From the NCBI GenBank assembly GCA_027924645.1, contig BSBN01001484.1:124001-188000 (forward strand): DNA of 64,000 bases, read 5' to 3'. Below are positions 35,410 through 48,662 of this stretch, piece by piece. The stretch is from Cunninghamia lanceolata. Lineage: Eukaryota; Streptophyta; Pinopsida; Cupressales; Cupressaceae. The notes beneath the pieces are model-generated. The model was not told where the DNA came from, did no database searches, and saw only the letters and a list, made by a program, of their open reading frames with translations. Each line of letters begins with the position of its first letter. Positions within the stretch are counted from its first letter, which is position 1. Both the position numbers and the translations under genes were made by a program.

Positions 35410-37446
35410 TAGTTGTATCATTTTGGCCCTTGGAGGCATTGTATCAAGACATATTATATTTTTTGATGTATATATATGAGCGATATATTTTTGGTGATGA
35501 TGATATATGAGATGATGCTTTTTGATAGCCTACTCATTTATTTATGATGTTGTTATATGGTTATGATGATGCTTATGTTTATGGATGCAATATGCTTTAT
35601 GGATTATATGTTATAGATGTGTTGTGTTTATGCAATGTATAATGTTGATGTTATGGAGGTACTTATTGATGTAACATGATGGATGTAATGATGGTTTACT
35701 TATTTTGATATATGCATGTGTGTGATTTATGGATGATGATGAAAAATGCAAATAAATGTTCAAATTAATAAACATTTATTATGGATGTAAAATGTAATGG
35801 AAATGTATGTTTATCTTAATAAACACATGTTATGTATGGAAATATGGATATCTAGCTAAACGTTTATTGCTTATGATTATGCAATGTAACTAAATGATTT
35901 TTTTAAAATGTACCTGAATGATTGTAAACTAAATGATTATTATAAATGAACCTAATGATTATGCAATTTAAATGAGATGATAAGGAACTATAGGATTCTA
36001 AAATGAACCTAAATGATTATGATATGCAACTAAATGATATGATATGCAAACCAAAGGATTCTAAAATGAACCTAAATGATTATGCAATTTAAATGAGATG
36101 ATATGGAATTACAGGATTCTAAAATGAACCTAAATGATTATGCAATTTAAATGAGATGATATGGAACTACAGGATTCTAAAATGAACCTAAATGATTATG
36201 ATATGCAACTAAATGATATGATATGCAAACTAAATGATATGTAAGATGCAAACTAGATGATATGTGAGATGGTTAAGTCTTGATACACATGATGTTCTTT
36301 GTTGAACCCTGGGTGGTGGGGCTATGCGATAGGGGAATAGGTGGGGAGAGGATAAGGGTGGATGAATGGGGTACGGATAGGATTGGGAGTAGCTAGATTG
36401 TGGGGGGGATGAGGGAATTGTTAGGTCATAAGACACCACATCATTAAGGGGGGATTTATTTTGGGTCAGGATGTGTTGAGTGAGAGTAAGTTGGAGGGAT
36501 GCAATTAGTGAGGGGATTTGGGAAGGGGGTGAAAATAGGCTAGGTGATTACGAGATCTAGGCCCAGATGGTGTAGTTGAATAAATGGTTAGGATGATGAT
36601 TTGAGCTAGTAACAGTAGTTGCATAACATTAATTGAGAGCATTTCTTGGTTTATTATAGCAATGTAGGATATAGTTCACAAAGGTATGAAATGACCTAGG
36701 TGATGATATATATCCCACGATTGCATGGACTAGACCCACAAACAATAGGGTGATTTCATGCATACCCAAGGTAGTATAACCTTGCCTAGCCTAGGAAGGG
36801 GACTCATAGCGATGAGTGCTAATAGTACATATAAGGTTTTGATGCTTGTATATGCAAATGAGGCACATTATGCTAGAACCGACCCTAGCTTCAAGATATG
36901 AATACTATTCTTGGAGTAATGAAACCAACCCACAAGCACAACATACAGAAACACTAACCATGTCTACTCCAGGTGTTGTCCGCCACTTACCATGATATAA
37001 TGAGATCAAGGTAGCTTTGGAGATGACTTAGAGTGAGACAAAAAGATAAAAATCAATAATAAAAAAAGACCAACAAAAAGATACAAATAGCCTTTGTGTA
37101 TTCTTGCCAAGATACATGTTGACAGGATGACAGATTCTTGTCCATTGTAGGAATGATATATCCTAGGACGTGAATCGGTTGGATTCTGTTGGATAATTTT
37201 TGAAAGGTGGGAAAAAGGACAGTCAGGCTATGTGTGGGATTATAGTTGGTATGTTGATTGATGATTTTTGTGTTAGGGGACATGCTTCAAGTGTATACTT
37301 AGAGTGTGTCTCATTTATTGGGTTCTGCAAACTTAGTGAATGGGGTCCATCCAAACGGGTTGGATGGGTGCATCTTAGGTACCTGAGTACTGGAAACTTC
37401 CTTCATATTCCAGACTGCCTACATACCCTGTGTCCACGGGATCAAG
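35410..37446. other. Element T spacer between antisense ORF and integrase, left part
   Basis: A/T-rich non-coding DNA downstream of the antisense ORF, with GATGATGAT-rich stretches and the tandem repeat at 35944-36250. It ends at the target site of element G and continues at 50760. Confidence 0.6.
35944..36250. repeat. Tandem repeat, about 58-bp unit
   Basis: Repeated units contain AAATGAACCTAAATGATTAT, then GCAATTTAAATGAGATGATA and GGAACTA(C/T)AGGATTCTA. A variant replaces the second part with GATATGCAACTAAATGATATG. At least five units, in mixed order. No ORF. Confidence 0.85.
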
Positions 37447-37451
37447 GTACT

Positions 37452-39543
37452 AGTTTTCACCCAGATTTGCACCCTTGCTACAGTTATAAAACTTTGGTGA
37501 TCTGGAGAAACATGGGATCTTTCCAAGGTCTGTGGGTCACCTATATTTGGAAAGAACCTCCAGAGAAGGCTGGCTTCCTAGCTGGTTATCATCTAAAATC
37601 TACTATATTTGCAGAGGAAAAGGGAGAAGGAATGCTTTTAAAAATGAAAGATGAAACTGAAAAACTTGAAAAGAAAAGGTGATTCACCAAGTTGAATAAA
37701 AGAACCCTCACAGTACTGAGAAGATGCACAGCATGACCAGATACAACAAGCAGACATACACAGATTCAAATGATTCTAGCAGAGGTGAGAAACAAAACGG
37801 TTGAGAGGAACAAAAATGTTCACAGACAATCATATGCAGATTCACACTGAACTAAAAATTAGTAAAAGAGGTAAAATAACTTGCATATATTCAATAAGAA
37901 GGCATAAATACAATAGAGGAAAGTTCTGTTTGGAAACAGAAAGACCGAATGCTAAAAATTTCCAACCTTTTTTACATCTTATGCTTATGTATATATAGCA
38001 TTTCATTTTTTACCTCAGTCGATTACAATCAATTTTGCCCATGGGCTGTAATAGGAAAAAATATCTGTCTCTGAAAGGACATCCATCTGCAAGAAGTTAT
38101 GGCGTGAGATATCTGGAACCAGGCAGATGAGAGATATTTCTGGTCTTCAATGTAAGTTGCTGAATCATCAATCTGCACCCATAAATGCCAGAAATATCTG
38201 CATTTGCATATCTCAAAATGGTCGTTGAAACGTCCAGTCGATCCAGCATGCAAAGCCAGATCCAAAATTTGAAAGTGAAAATATCTTTCTCAAAAGCCCA
38301 CCAAATGACAGAGGAGGCAAAAACAAGCACTTTTACCTTTTGAAGCATATTGAAATTCGCCAGGACAAGGGAGATATCTGCACTTAAAGCTACGGTCAAC
38401 TGCATGTGTATATCACTTTGCATATCTGTGCCTATATATTGTTGTATTTTGCAATTATATATACAAGTACTCATGTACTTGACTGTTGGATTCACTTATG
38501 CATTTATGTGATTTCCCTCCTTTTTGCATATATATGCATTTGCCTTTGCATGTTACCTTTTGCATCTGCCGCCCCTACCACGTGGCACCACCTGATTCAC
38601 TGCCGCATTGAAGCTGGGACCCATCGCTGAAAAACTACATCCTCCATCAGCCATCGGAAGGACCTTTGCATGAGTCACTGATACATATCCTCTCGCCAAA
38701 ATCCCTTTGTATGCAGACTCTTGTATATCGCCTTTGTATGTCAGCACATACAAGCACCTAACATACAACTGTGGACCCCACCTTTGAATTTACCAAAATT
38801 GACTTTCTAGTCGAGTCTGGCTTGTATGTTTTCCCTTTATATATCAGCCTTGTATATCACATATACAATGTGAACATACAAACAAAGATGCAAACAAACA
38901 TTCGCCTTAATAAACAAAATTGCATGTTCCTTTTGGGTCCGGGCCTTGTATATCAGGAATGCATATTCCTTTGTATATGTGATTGTATGTGCAAAGATAC
39001 AATCGCATATACATACAATTGGTGGACCCCACCCTTTGTATCTTTTCTTTTGTATCTTCTCATTGCATATGGTCCTTTGTATATCAGCTCTTGCATATTG
39101 CCGATGTATATTTTCTTTGCATGTTGGCCGATGTACATTTCGTCTTGCAAGTAGGCCTTGCATCTTTGCTTTGCATCTTTCCCATTGTATATTGCACTTG
39201 TATATATGAACATACAATGGCGAATGTATATCCCTTTGCATCTGACCTTTGTATATTGCACATGCAATAGCGAATGTATATGTGAATATATATTCAAAAA
39301 TGCGTACACAAATACTAAGCATGAAACTGAGAAACCCTGCGATGAAAAATACTTGAAGCTAAAAGATTTCTGGATTTTTCTGCGTTTTTGGCAAAGAGTC
39401 TTCAGATAAGATTTTGGGATTTTTGGTAAGGCATACCATGAGTATTTGAATAATTTAAGCCTTGTAGAGTTATTTTCTAAAGGATTTTCAAGGAAAAAAC
39501 TAGGGGAACTATTTAACTCTGGACAGAGGAAAATAGGTCAACA
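37452..39543 (-). repeat. G 3' LTR
   Basis: On the minus strand it begins TGTTGACCTATTTTCC. It matches 48663-50754 along its whole length; the far end is slightly altered (AGTTTTCACCC against TGTTATCACCC, plus strand). It contains a dense cluster of TTGTATAT/CATACAA words (about 38400-39300). Confidence 0.93.
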
Positions 39544-39847
39544 TTTTGGTGACTTCTATGGGATGTTTGCCTGCTAAACAAATAGACCAGTGGCCTTAAA
39601 CATCCATTGGGCATGGAGTCACACAGAGACTAAAAATATACCATTGACAAACAATCCTAACCAAAGTGACTCAGTATATCAGCAATGAATAACACTGGAA
39701 GACCAAAACAAAATCCAAAAACTAAAAACAACTCCGCTAACTGTGCTAGACAACACTTAGGGAAAATAAAAAGAATCTAAAACTATTGTGCAGCAACACT
39801 TATTGAAAGCAAAAAACCTCATGAAATGTGTATAGAAATGAAAGATT
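39544..39847 (-). other. G 3' untranslated region
   Basis: About 300 bp between the integrase stop and the 3' LTR. No convincing polypurine tract remains next to the LTR. Confidence 0.6.
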
Positions 39848-40717
39848 CTACCTCAAGCAATGTTTGAGGTGAATCCCATTGACTGGGATTGGCTCGACAT
39901 CACCATCCAGCTTAGACAGTTGGAAATCATTATGCTGTTTGCATTATGAAACAATGTATGGCCCACTCCAAAAAGCGTCGAACTTAAAGTGCTTCCCAGG
40001 TTTGCTTTTCAACACATCCCATTTCAGTACTATGTCACCCTCTTGGAAAGTTCTTGGAGATGCCCTTTTGTCAAATGACCTTTTCATTTAGGCTTGATGA
40101 TGCTCTATGTTCCTCATGGCATCATTTTTGGTTTCTTCAAGCTCAACCAGTTGAGCTAGCCTTAATGTCATATGGCCTTCCTCTAGCATGTCCAATTGAT
40201 TTACCAAATCAAGTGTTGGTAACTCAAGTGTGATAGGAAGCCTTGCTTCCCTGCCATACACTAACATGAAAGGTGAATGCCCTATTGACCATTTTGTAGT
40301 GATTCTATTAGCCCATAGTGTTGACTTTAACTATGTATGCCAGGATCTCTAATTGCCCTCCATGGACTTCTTGATGATTCTGATCAAGTTTTTATTAGTG
40401 GATTCTGCTTGTCCATTGCCTTGCGGATAGTAATTAGAGGATGTACTAAGATAAATGCCATTTTTTATAGCCCACTCAGAGATTCTGGAACCAACAAAAG
40501 CAAGAGCATTGTCTGAAATGATGGACTCAGGCACTCCAAATCTGATAACCAGCTCTTCATAAAAATTCAAAATAGCTGACTCATTAGCTTCCTTAAGTGC
40601 GACTGCTTCAGTCCACTTAGTTAAATAATCAGTGGTTGTTAGAACCCACTTATGGCCAACACTGGATGAAGGGTTTATAACTCCAATAAAGTCTAATCCC
40701 CACCTCATAAAGGGTTG
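39848..40717 (-). pseudogene. Integrase of G, catalytic core and C-terminus
   Basis: The core reads QPFMRWGLDFIG, TDYLTKWTEAVAL, FGVPESIISDN and YYPQGNGQAES: the D, D and E of the catalytic triad are all present. Then follow HSPFMLVYGREARLP, FDKRASPRTFQEGDIVL and KHFKFDAFWSGPYIV and a C-terminal NGIHLKHCLR ending in TAG (39848-39850). A few stops interrupt it (for example after SMEGN near 40349). The N-terminal half lies at 43350-43660, separated by the solo LTR. Confidence 0.88.
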
Positions 40718-43349
40718 TGTTGGTTTTCCTTCCGAATCAGTAGAGAGTTTGCCAGTTCCAATGCACAGGCAGATTTGGCCAACTAATACAGGAGGTTGCA
40801 TGAGCTGCCTCTCCTTCACTTCTAGTTCTACCGCTCCAAGGGGGGTATCCCTATTAATTAAAGATTTGACATTTGACTCTCCCAATGACAGAAAGATTTA
40901 GCTTTTTAGTAACAGGCAGAATACTCTCATGTATGGACCAAGATTTAAGTGATAAATCACAAGGTTGGCAACATTCTTGGACATATTTGTCTAGTTGTGG
41001 ATGAGAGTATGCAAGGGGTCCTACTCCTACTCCTACAACTAACAGGTTGGGAATATGGAATGATTGGAATTGATGTTTTGGATACAAGACAGGGGGTTTT
41101 GGATCATAACTACTACACAAGAAGTAGACCGGTGCCTATCTCAGGGCAAGGAGTCAACTAGACGTATACCAGAGAATGGCTTCCAAATGGCATTCAAGTT
41201 TCAAGGGGTTAGGACTGATATTTGCCTTACAAACACCACCCAAGGATAAGTATTTAACTGTCTATACTTACAAATATCCCAGTTGACATACAATATTCTC
41301 CATGTTTTAACCTAAAATAATTTAATCCACTCCTTGAATGGAAGTTAGAGATCAAGCATGTGATACAACAAAACTATACCCTAGAATTTGAGAAACCCTT
41401 AGCAACCAGATTCAAAAGAAGAAAATGCATACAACAAATGGAGACAGACAGATAAACACATGCAATGAAGCATTTTTCATATAAAATGACATGAAACTGA
41501 ACATATGTACAAGATGCACTCAAATGTAACTCATAAACTCCAACAGAGATAAAACAGCCAAGAAAATGCTCTATCTTTCATTATTTTTCCCCCAAAATTG
41601 CCCAAGTCTTCAACAACCAGAAATGAGTGACACAGTTTGCATTTTATAACAAGACTGTGTACTCAGCAAATTAATAACATGGCAACTCAAAAATTTGCCA
41701 GATACACTGCATCATGAGAAATGGCGCTCAAAAATATTTAATGTAGTGAGCAGAGGAAGAAGATGGAGCAGGTGAGATCAGGATATGTGCAGCTATCTGG
41801 GGGTTTTTCATTAAAATTGGGTGGTTGACCAGTCAATCATCGGCCTGTGCCTCTGCACTTCTGCCATTAATGTCAACCTACCCGCAGCTCCTCCTAAAAT
41901 GTAGCAACGAATGCATCATAATTGTTGCCACTTGAAAATAGCTGCACATACAAAGAAAACCCTTCGCTGCAACAAGTTTAAAACCAGCCGTCAATTTCTG
42001 CTTTATCGTTGAGATCTGTGGCCTGAAATCTTGCTGAAAAGTCAAGAGCCAATGATATCACGCCACGTAGGTAGCCTTTTCCTATCGCAGACTTTTCCTT
42101 CTTCATTTTACCTTTTTTGCCATGTATATGCATACTTTGAATTCCTTGTATATGCAAAACCACATGCATATACAATAGCCCCTTTTTGCTTTTCAAATCC
42201 TTTGTATATGCAAGAGCATATACATACAACTGTTTAATATACAAGGCAGACCCCAAATCTGATTAGAACAAATTGAAAATCTACTCGGGTCCGGCTTGTA
42301 TCTCCATTTTGTATCTATCGCTTTGTATGTTTGCATATACATGTACCCTAACATACAAGTCACAGATTTCAAAATTTATGAAACACGCTGCAAATCGCTT
42401 TGGAATCCAGCTTGTATCTCACCTCCTTTGTATATCGGCACATACAATGCCATATACATGCAAGCCACGGATGCCAACGAATGAATTAGTCATATTTGAC
42501 TTTTAAATCAGGTCCGGCTTGTACATTGTGAATGTATATTTGCCTTGTATATCGACTTGCATATCGCATTATACAAATGCAATATACAAGCAAAAAAAAA
42601 CATACATTCAACAGACCCAAGCCCCTATCAATTTCATTGCATATTTTTTCAGGTCCAGCCAATGCATCTCTAGAATGCATGTTCCTCTTTGCATATCGTG
42701 AATGTATATTTCACATACATTCACCTTTGTAAGTCTGCGGGCCCCACCATTTGCATATCAGCCCATGTACATTTTTCCCTTGTATATGCATCGGCCATCA
42801 GGTCAACTTTGGAGTTGGCAACCGATGCATTTGTCTAGTCGATGATACATTACACTGTAGTGAATGTATGCGTGCCTCCTTTGTATATTTTTCATTGTAT
42901 AATTCCTTATGCATCCACTACAGTGAACCCAATATACATTCAACATTGTATAACTTCCTTGTATGCTGCCAATGTATCTTTTCATTGCATGTTTCCAATG
43001 TATGTAGCCATTGTATGTCTAAACATACAAACTCGATATACAAGCAAACCTAACATACAAACACAGAATATTCTTGGAATCCTGTGAAAGATTCCCCAAT
43101 GTATATGCAAGCCCGATATGCATTGTGAAATGCATACAACTCATTTTTCTCACCATTTTTGAAGGCCGATTGAGAATTCTGCAAACTTGCCAATGGTATC
43201 TCCTCTTGTACATACAAACCCCTTTGTATATACAGAGATACATGCATTTTAACTATGAAGGCCAACAAACTTATCATTTTTCTAAATTTTTTAGAAGGTG
43301 CCTACAAATGTAAAATGGTTGAAACCTGAATTCTAAGTAGGCACCAACA
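40718..43349 (-). mobile_element. Solo LTR (2.6 kb) inserted in G integrase
   Basis: Begins on the minus strand TGTTGGTGCCTAC (43349) and ends AAAACCAACA (40718). The flanks are GGTTG (40713-40717) and GGCTG (43350-43354), an imperfect 5-bp duplication. Removing it restores the integrase sequence E-Q-P-F-M-R-W in frame. No internal coding region is seen. It is a different family from G's own LTR but has the same kind of TTGTATAT/CATACAA cluster (42100-43250). GGTGCCTAC and GTAGGCACC near its outer end form a 9-bp inverted repeat. Confidence 0.8.
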
Positions 43350-43834
43350 GGCTGTTCCACCTGAACTGGCTGCAAAGGTAAGGCTGCTAACCTCTCTTTT
43401 TCGGTGAACAGAGCACATTCCTTACATTTTCTGACCCGTAAGTGTGCATATTTAAACAAACTGGGCCAATAATAGCCACCTTTCATCACCTTCAGAGCTG
43501 TCGCTCGAGGTGAAAAATGGCCTCCAGCTGACCCCTCATGAAATTCATGCAACACTTTGTCAACTTGGTTAGGTCCAATGCATCTCAACAATACTCCATT
43601 AAAATCCTTCTTAAAAATCAAGTCATTAATGAGCACATAAGGTATGGACTGCAATTTGAAATATCTTCATTTGGCTCTATCCAAGCCCCGAGGACACTCA
43701 CCGATTTGCAAGAAATAAACCATTTCTCACACCCTATCAACAACAGGATTTGAAATAGTTGTTTGTTCTTGATCTTGCATTGTTAAAACAACTACTTGAT
43801 CACATTCTTCTTTGCTGATAACACCATCAGCAAG
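43350..43834 (-). pseudogene. Integrase of G, N-terminal H2C2 zinc finger
   Basis: The translation contains VDKVLHEFHEGSAGGH, then YYWPSLFKYAHLRVRKCKEC: the His, His, Cys, Cys pattern of the integrase zinc finger. It continues with ERLAALPLQPVQVEQP, the usual linker to the core, and is cut there by the solo LTR. Two stops lie upstream. Confidence 0.85.
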
Positions 43835-45170
43835 CTATTCACACAACCCTTTTCCTCTGACCAACTTGGTAACCTTAATGTCCATGTTGTACTCCATGAC
43901 TTTAGTCACCCAACCAGCCCTCTTATCGCTGAGATCTTTACTTAGCAAAAATTCTTTCACGCTCAGATGAGCAACTATTAGATTAATCTTGTTGCTTGAC
44001 AACATGTGTTTAAACTTTTTTAAACTCCTTATAACAACAAGTACATGCTTCTCAACAAAAGCGTACCTTAGCTCATAATCTTTCAATGCTTGACTTAAAA
44101 AAGCTAAAGGTTGCTCCATTTCTAGCTCATTTTCTGTACCAACATAGCTAAAACAAAATCAACATTACCATATGCATACAAGGTAAAATCCTTAGAAAAA
44201 ATAGGATTTAGAAGTGTAGGTGCAGCAGCCAAAGCCTCTTTAATAGGCTCAAAACTTCACTTTCCCTCTCTAGTCCAGCTGAAAGACATGTTCTTCCTCA
44301 ACATAGCAGTTAGTGGACTTAACAAATCAGCAATATCGGGGATAAACCTCTTGACGAAGTTGATCCTACCAATGAAACTTTGTAGGCCCTTCTTGTGTGC
44401 TGGTAAAGGAAGAGCCAAAATTGCACTTATTCTCTCAGGATCAATGGTGATGCCTTGTTTTGACACTAGGTAACCAAGCAATCCGCCCTCATGGATAGAA
44501 AACACACATTTTTTGGGATTAAGTGATATCCCAAACTCCCTACACCTCTCAAAAATCTGCCTTAAGTGATTAAGATGTTCTTTGGCTTCCTTAGAGAAAA
44601 CGGTAATGTCGTCAAGGTAGACTAGGACGATCTTGTACATCAGCCCCTGAAAGGCCATATCCATTACCTTTTGAAAGGTTGCTCCAGCATTGGACAAACC
44701 AAAAGGCATCTTTTTGTAAGCCATAGTCCCCCATTTTGTGGTGAAGGCTGTTTTGTACTGGTCTTCCTCTCTTACTAAAATCTGATTGTAACCAGAATAG
44801 CCGTCTAGCAAGGAAAACCTTTCTGATCCTAACACTACTTGGAGTATCTGCTCTATGGAAGGTAAAGGATGACAGTCTTTCAAAGAAGGTCTATTCAAGT
44901 CACGAAAGTCTACACACAGCCTTATCTCCCCATTTTTCTTCCTAACTAGCACAAGATTGGAAACCCATGAGGTGTGCTTGATAGGAAATATTATGCAACT
45001 CTCAATGAGCTTATTCAGTTCCATTTTTATGAGAGGCTCTAATTTAGGATTCAAAGGCCTCTGTTTCTGCCTAACAGGCTTGGCATCAGGTTCCAACTTG
45101 ATAGTATGTTGAGCAAGTTGGGGATCAAACCCCTTTAAATCACCATATTCCCATGCAAAAATGTCACTAA
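43835..45170 (-). pseudogene. Reverse transcriptase and RNase H of G
   Basis: RT motifs in order: KQRPLNPKLEPLIKMELNKL, SWVSNLVLVRKKNGEIRLC, DFRDLN, FSLLDGYSGYNQI, KMPFGLSNAGATFQKVMD, the active site YLDD at 44608-44619, LNPKKCVF, LGYLVSKQGI and SFIGRINFVKRFIPDIA. A frameshift falls between 44257 and 44119, in the start of the RNase H. That RNase H lacks the usual first Asp (LYAYGN) and continues LAFLSQALKDYELRYAFVEK. The gypsy-type RNase H looks degenerate, as in lineages that carry a second RNase H. Confidence 0.9.
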
Positions 45171-45174
45171 ATTC

Positions 45175-46353
45175 TTAAAATAGTTGAATAAATGCACGTC
45201 TTTCCTTTGTTGTACATACCTTACCTAGTTTAAGGAGTTTACCTTTAAAGATGTCAAATTCTTCATAGTGATCTTGCTGAACCTGTAGGCTTGACCTGGG
45301 CTTTGTAGCTTCATCATCAGTGTTGAAAATGGACTCTAAGGTGACCAAACCCTTTGGCATCTTGTTATTTTTTAGTTGAATGATTTGGTCAGCATACTGG
45401 TGATGTAGCTTCCCCTTGTTGGCATGAGAGAATTCAGCTTCTTCCCTCAAGAAGTTTACAATCTGCTGATCACTATCAAACACTTGCCAATGTATGTTAT
45501 TATCTAGTATAGCAGGCCTAACAACAATTTTAACATGCTGATTTGTCTTATCACTACTGATTTCCTTGGGAATGTCAAATTCTTCCCCTACAACAGCCAG
45601 CCTATCAGCGTGTTTATTTTGATTTCTGGTTATGGAGATCAAATTGAATGCATCAAAACCTTCCAAAAGGTCCCATACTCTATGCTTGTAAGACCTAAGT
45701 AGATCATTTTTTGTGACATTAAGCTTTGTTACCTGATTTACAACCAGTTCGCTATCCCCATAAACTTTCAGACAGCCAATACCTCTTTTCCTTGCCCATT
45801 CTAAGCCTTGAATTAGCGCTTCATATTCAGCCACATTGTTAGTGTAGTTGAAACGAAATTTGAAGGTTGAATAGTACTTTTCAGCCTTCGGGGAAACAAG
45901 CATGCATCCACCTTCGGCACCCATTCTACTCCTTGAGCTGTAAAAAAATAGCTCCCATACCTCATTTTCTTGCTGTCCATTTTGCTGTTCTGCACCCTTT
46001 TCAATGTTAGGCAGAAACAAATTAGTCTCGTGCATCATATACACACCCAAACCAACGTCATCCAGGTGCTCACATGGCTCAACCACTTGAGTTTGATCTA
46101 CCCATTCATTAAGAAGGATTTCTGGTATGCCTTCAATCAGCGTAGTGCCTTCTTGAACAGTGGGCTGCTCTATTTCTAACTCAATTGCAACCAAATTGGC
46201 ATTGGTGGGGCATGTAGTGTAAGGCTCAATATGGTCTTTAGCAATGGGCTCTGACTTGATAGTCACCTTAGTGTTGTACCTGGTTCTGAACAACATATGA
46301 GACCAATCCGAGGACAGATAACCTCCTATCTTTGTAATAAAATTCCTTGACAA
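45175..46353 (-). pseudogene. Archaeal-type RNase H-like domain of G, located before RT
   Basis: A 392-codon open stretch. Residues 130-255 match a plant-type (archaeal-like) RNase H: WELFFYSSRSRMGAEGG, NNVAEYEALIQGLEWA, VYGDSELVVNQV and NKHADRLAV. The conserved Glu, second Asp and last Asp are present, but the first catalytic Asp (usual FDGS) reads FYSS. Tat elements carry such a domain after the gypsy RNase H; here it lies between protease and RT. The rest is linker. It is in frame with protease and RT. Confidence 0.8.
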
Positions 46354-46395
46354 GCAAATGGCAAAATAAGGAGGTAATTCAATGACATATATGTC

Positions 46396-47109
46396 CTACG
46401 GGATAGAGAAATTTGGACATGCATGCAGGGTTAAACTCAATCCTTTAATGATACCTACTGTATTAATAGCAGTCCCATCTAGCTGAACAACTCCCTTCTC
46501 TAATGGCTCATATTCAATGCTCAACTTGTCAACTATCTGTTTGGGCATGACGGAACTGCTAGCACCTGAGTCTATCATGTAGTTATGAACTAAATGATCC
46601 CCTATGATCAAAGATACATAAAATGGTGGGGGTTTGACCTCTAAAGCTTGTTGTTCTACATTTTTTTCAAGGTTACTTGTCAAAACAGCCTTAGACTTAC
46701 CTAAATTAGACTCTTGAGATAGTTTTAAATTTGACAAGGCTGATTGAAGCAAGTCTTTTTGGCCAGGAATACTCAGGGAATCCCACATAGACATGGATAC
46801 ATTTACTTTTTTCATATGTTCAAGGATATTGAAAGCAAATGTACTTGATTTAGCCTGGCCTTTGGGGGCAACCACGTCACCTTGAGCACAAGTTGACTGA
46901 AATGGTGGATTAAGCTGTTCCTTGCATATCAAAGGATGATCCTTTGATATAACTTGAATTTTTTCAGGCTTTGATGGGTTAGAAATACATTGACTCATGT
47001 TCGGCACTTGATGCCCATGAGTTTGAACTTTACTAGCTTGCTGTCGTTCATCAATAGCCCTTTTCTTGCTGTGTGTATTGTCTGCAACTGAAGAACCAAC
47101 TTGATTCAC
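46396..47109 (-). pseudogene. Aspartic protease of G with N-terminal linker
   Basis: Residues 155-237 carry the retropepsin core: PPPFYVSLIIGDHLVHNYMI, then the active site DSGAS (46558-46572), SVMPKQIVDKL, LDGTAINTVGIIKGL. The D-S-G triad is intact. The preceding 150 residues are a Lys/Gln/Ser-rich linker from gag. A stop at 46396 separates it from the next domain in the same frame. Confidence 0.85.
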
Positions 47110-48495
47110 ACCGTAGAATTCTTCTCCTTGCCAGTTTAGGAGTGTTGTCTCATGTATTTGTTCCTCTTACTGCTGAACAAGAGGTTCTACAGGCACATTA
47201 GACTGCACTGCTGGACTATTCTAAACCATCAGAACTTGGTTAATCACCCCATTGGCACATGTGTTTTGGTTATGGGGCTAGTTACAAGGAAAGCACCAGT
47301 CGTATTCTTGAGCCAAATTATTTTGCGTGGGCACAACCTCCTTTGAGGAACTGGCAGCATTTGGATTGTAGGCCTGATAAGGTCTAGAGTTAAAAGCTTG
47401 CCTTGGGCCTTGATTATTAGGCTGATAAGGTGGCCTATTTGGCTGATTTTGCTGGTAATTGGACTGGAATGAGAGCTGATAAGGTCTGAAATTTTGGCCT
47501 TGCTGCCTCTTGAGGTTCATAATCTCATTACCAAAAGATTGCAACAGTCCTTTGATTTCTTGTAACTCAAAAGACTGAGTTTGAACAACATTTTCTGATT
47601 TATTTGGCTGCGTATTAGGTGCCGATAACGCTGGTGCAGCAGGTATAATAGCTATAGGAGGCACATACATTGACATTGGTGGCTGAATAACAGGGAATAT
47701 TGGCAAGGGAGGCCTAGGGGCAATTTTACCAGCCTGTATGAGGTTGTTTTCAGCTCTTATGGCTATGGTATAAGCTTGTGGTAAGGAATTTCCTCCCATA
47801 GATTGAATCATGACAGAAATATCACTGTTTAAAGCTCTCAAAAAATATAAGAAACCATGGTCAGCTATAGGCCTTACCATTGGTGGGATTCTATCCCACA
47901 TCTTCTAGAAATGATGGTTGAAGTCTGTTATAACTTCGTGGGGAGCCCTTTTAATTGTGGACAGCTGCTCCACTAATGACAAATGATCTGATTTGTCCTC
48001 AAAGAAGCTGCATAGCTCCTCTCCCAAATGATCCCATGAATCTATGGAGTTCACCAGCAGGCTTCTGAACCACTACAAAGCCTTCCCTTTGAGAGAAGTT
48101 GCTAATAACCTGATTGTAACATTCTCTTCTGTCACATGATGGACAACACATAGGTTTGCAATGTCTTTTATGTGTTCAGCTGGAGGAGTCTGATCTTCAC
48201 CATTAAAATATGGTAAACTTTTCAAGGCAGCGACAGAAATATCATCATGCTGAGCTAAATTCAGTGGGCTGCCTTGGTTGAATGTAACAAATGACTAGTT
48301 TTTGATTGCATGAATCATTGTAACTGGGATTCTTGGGACAATATGAGTTCTAACAGCAGGAGGAGTAGACTTGCTTCTTCTAGGATAGACATGAGTCTTC
48401 TTGGGTTTCTCAGCTGTTATCCCTCTTCTCCTAGGTGGGGAAAATTGCAAATATTCAAAAGATGAAGAACTACTTCTGGTTTGTATTCTTCTCAT
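47110..48495 (-). pseudogene. Gag of G
   Basis: Start at the ATG at 48495 (MRRIQTRSSSS), the first in frame after the primer site. A basic N-terminal region is followed by the capsid core: LKSLPYFNGEDQTPPAEHIK, then a W-x-x-SLL segment, SWDHLGEELCSFFEDKSD and LVEQLSTIKRAPHEVITDF. This fits the retrotransposon-gag family. Next comes a Pro-rich stretch (PRPPLPIFPVIQPPMSMYVP) and a Gln/Asn-rich tail ending YDWCFPCN, a possible remnant of one zinc knuckle. At least four stops. In frame with the protease, so gag and pol probably form one polyprotein. Confidence 0.88.
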
Positions 48496-48639
48496 AAGCA
48501 GGGATATATTGATCTGCTAAACCAAAGCTTAGAATCGCCAGATATGCAGGTTTTAACCTCTTACAGGTTAAAAAATCATTGGCTGCACATCAAAACCAGC
48601 AATAAAATATACTATTTGAACTGTTTTCTAATTCAAAGT

Positions 48640-48662
48640 GTCCCACCGGGCGTGCCAAAAAC
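48640..48662 (-). promoter_or_regulatory. Candidate primer-binding site of G
   Basis: The minus strand after the 5' LTR reads TTTTGGCACGCCCGGTGGGA, with the GG/CC-rich composition of a tRNA 3' end complement. I cannot assign the tRNA with confidence. Confidence 0.6.

Noticed and set aside
38820..39300. UGUAUAUA words as Pumilio (PUF) binding sites
   Set aside because: They are on the plus strand, while G is transcribed from the minus strand, so they would not be in the element's RNA. Composition is a simpler explanation.
40718..40885. N-terminal extension MGESNVKS.. of the G integrase ORF
   Set aside because: It is solo-LTR sequence read by chance in frame; the integrase resumes only at Q-P-F-M-R-W.
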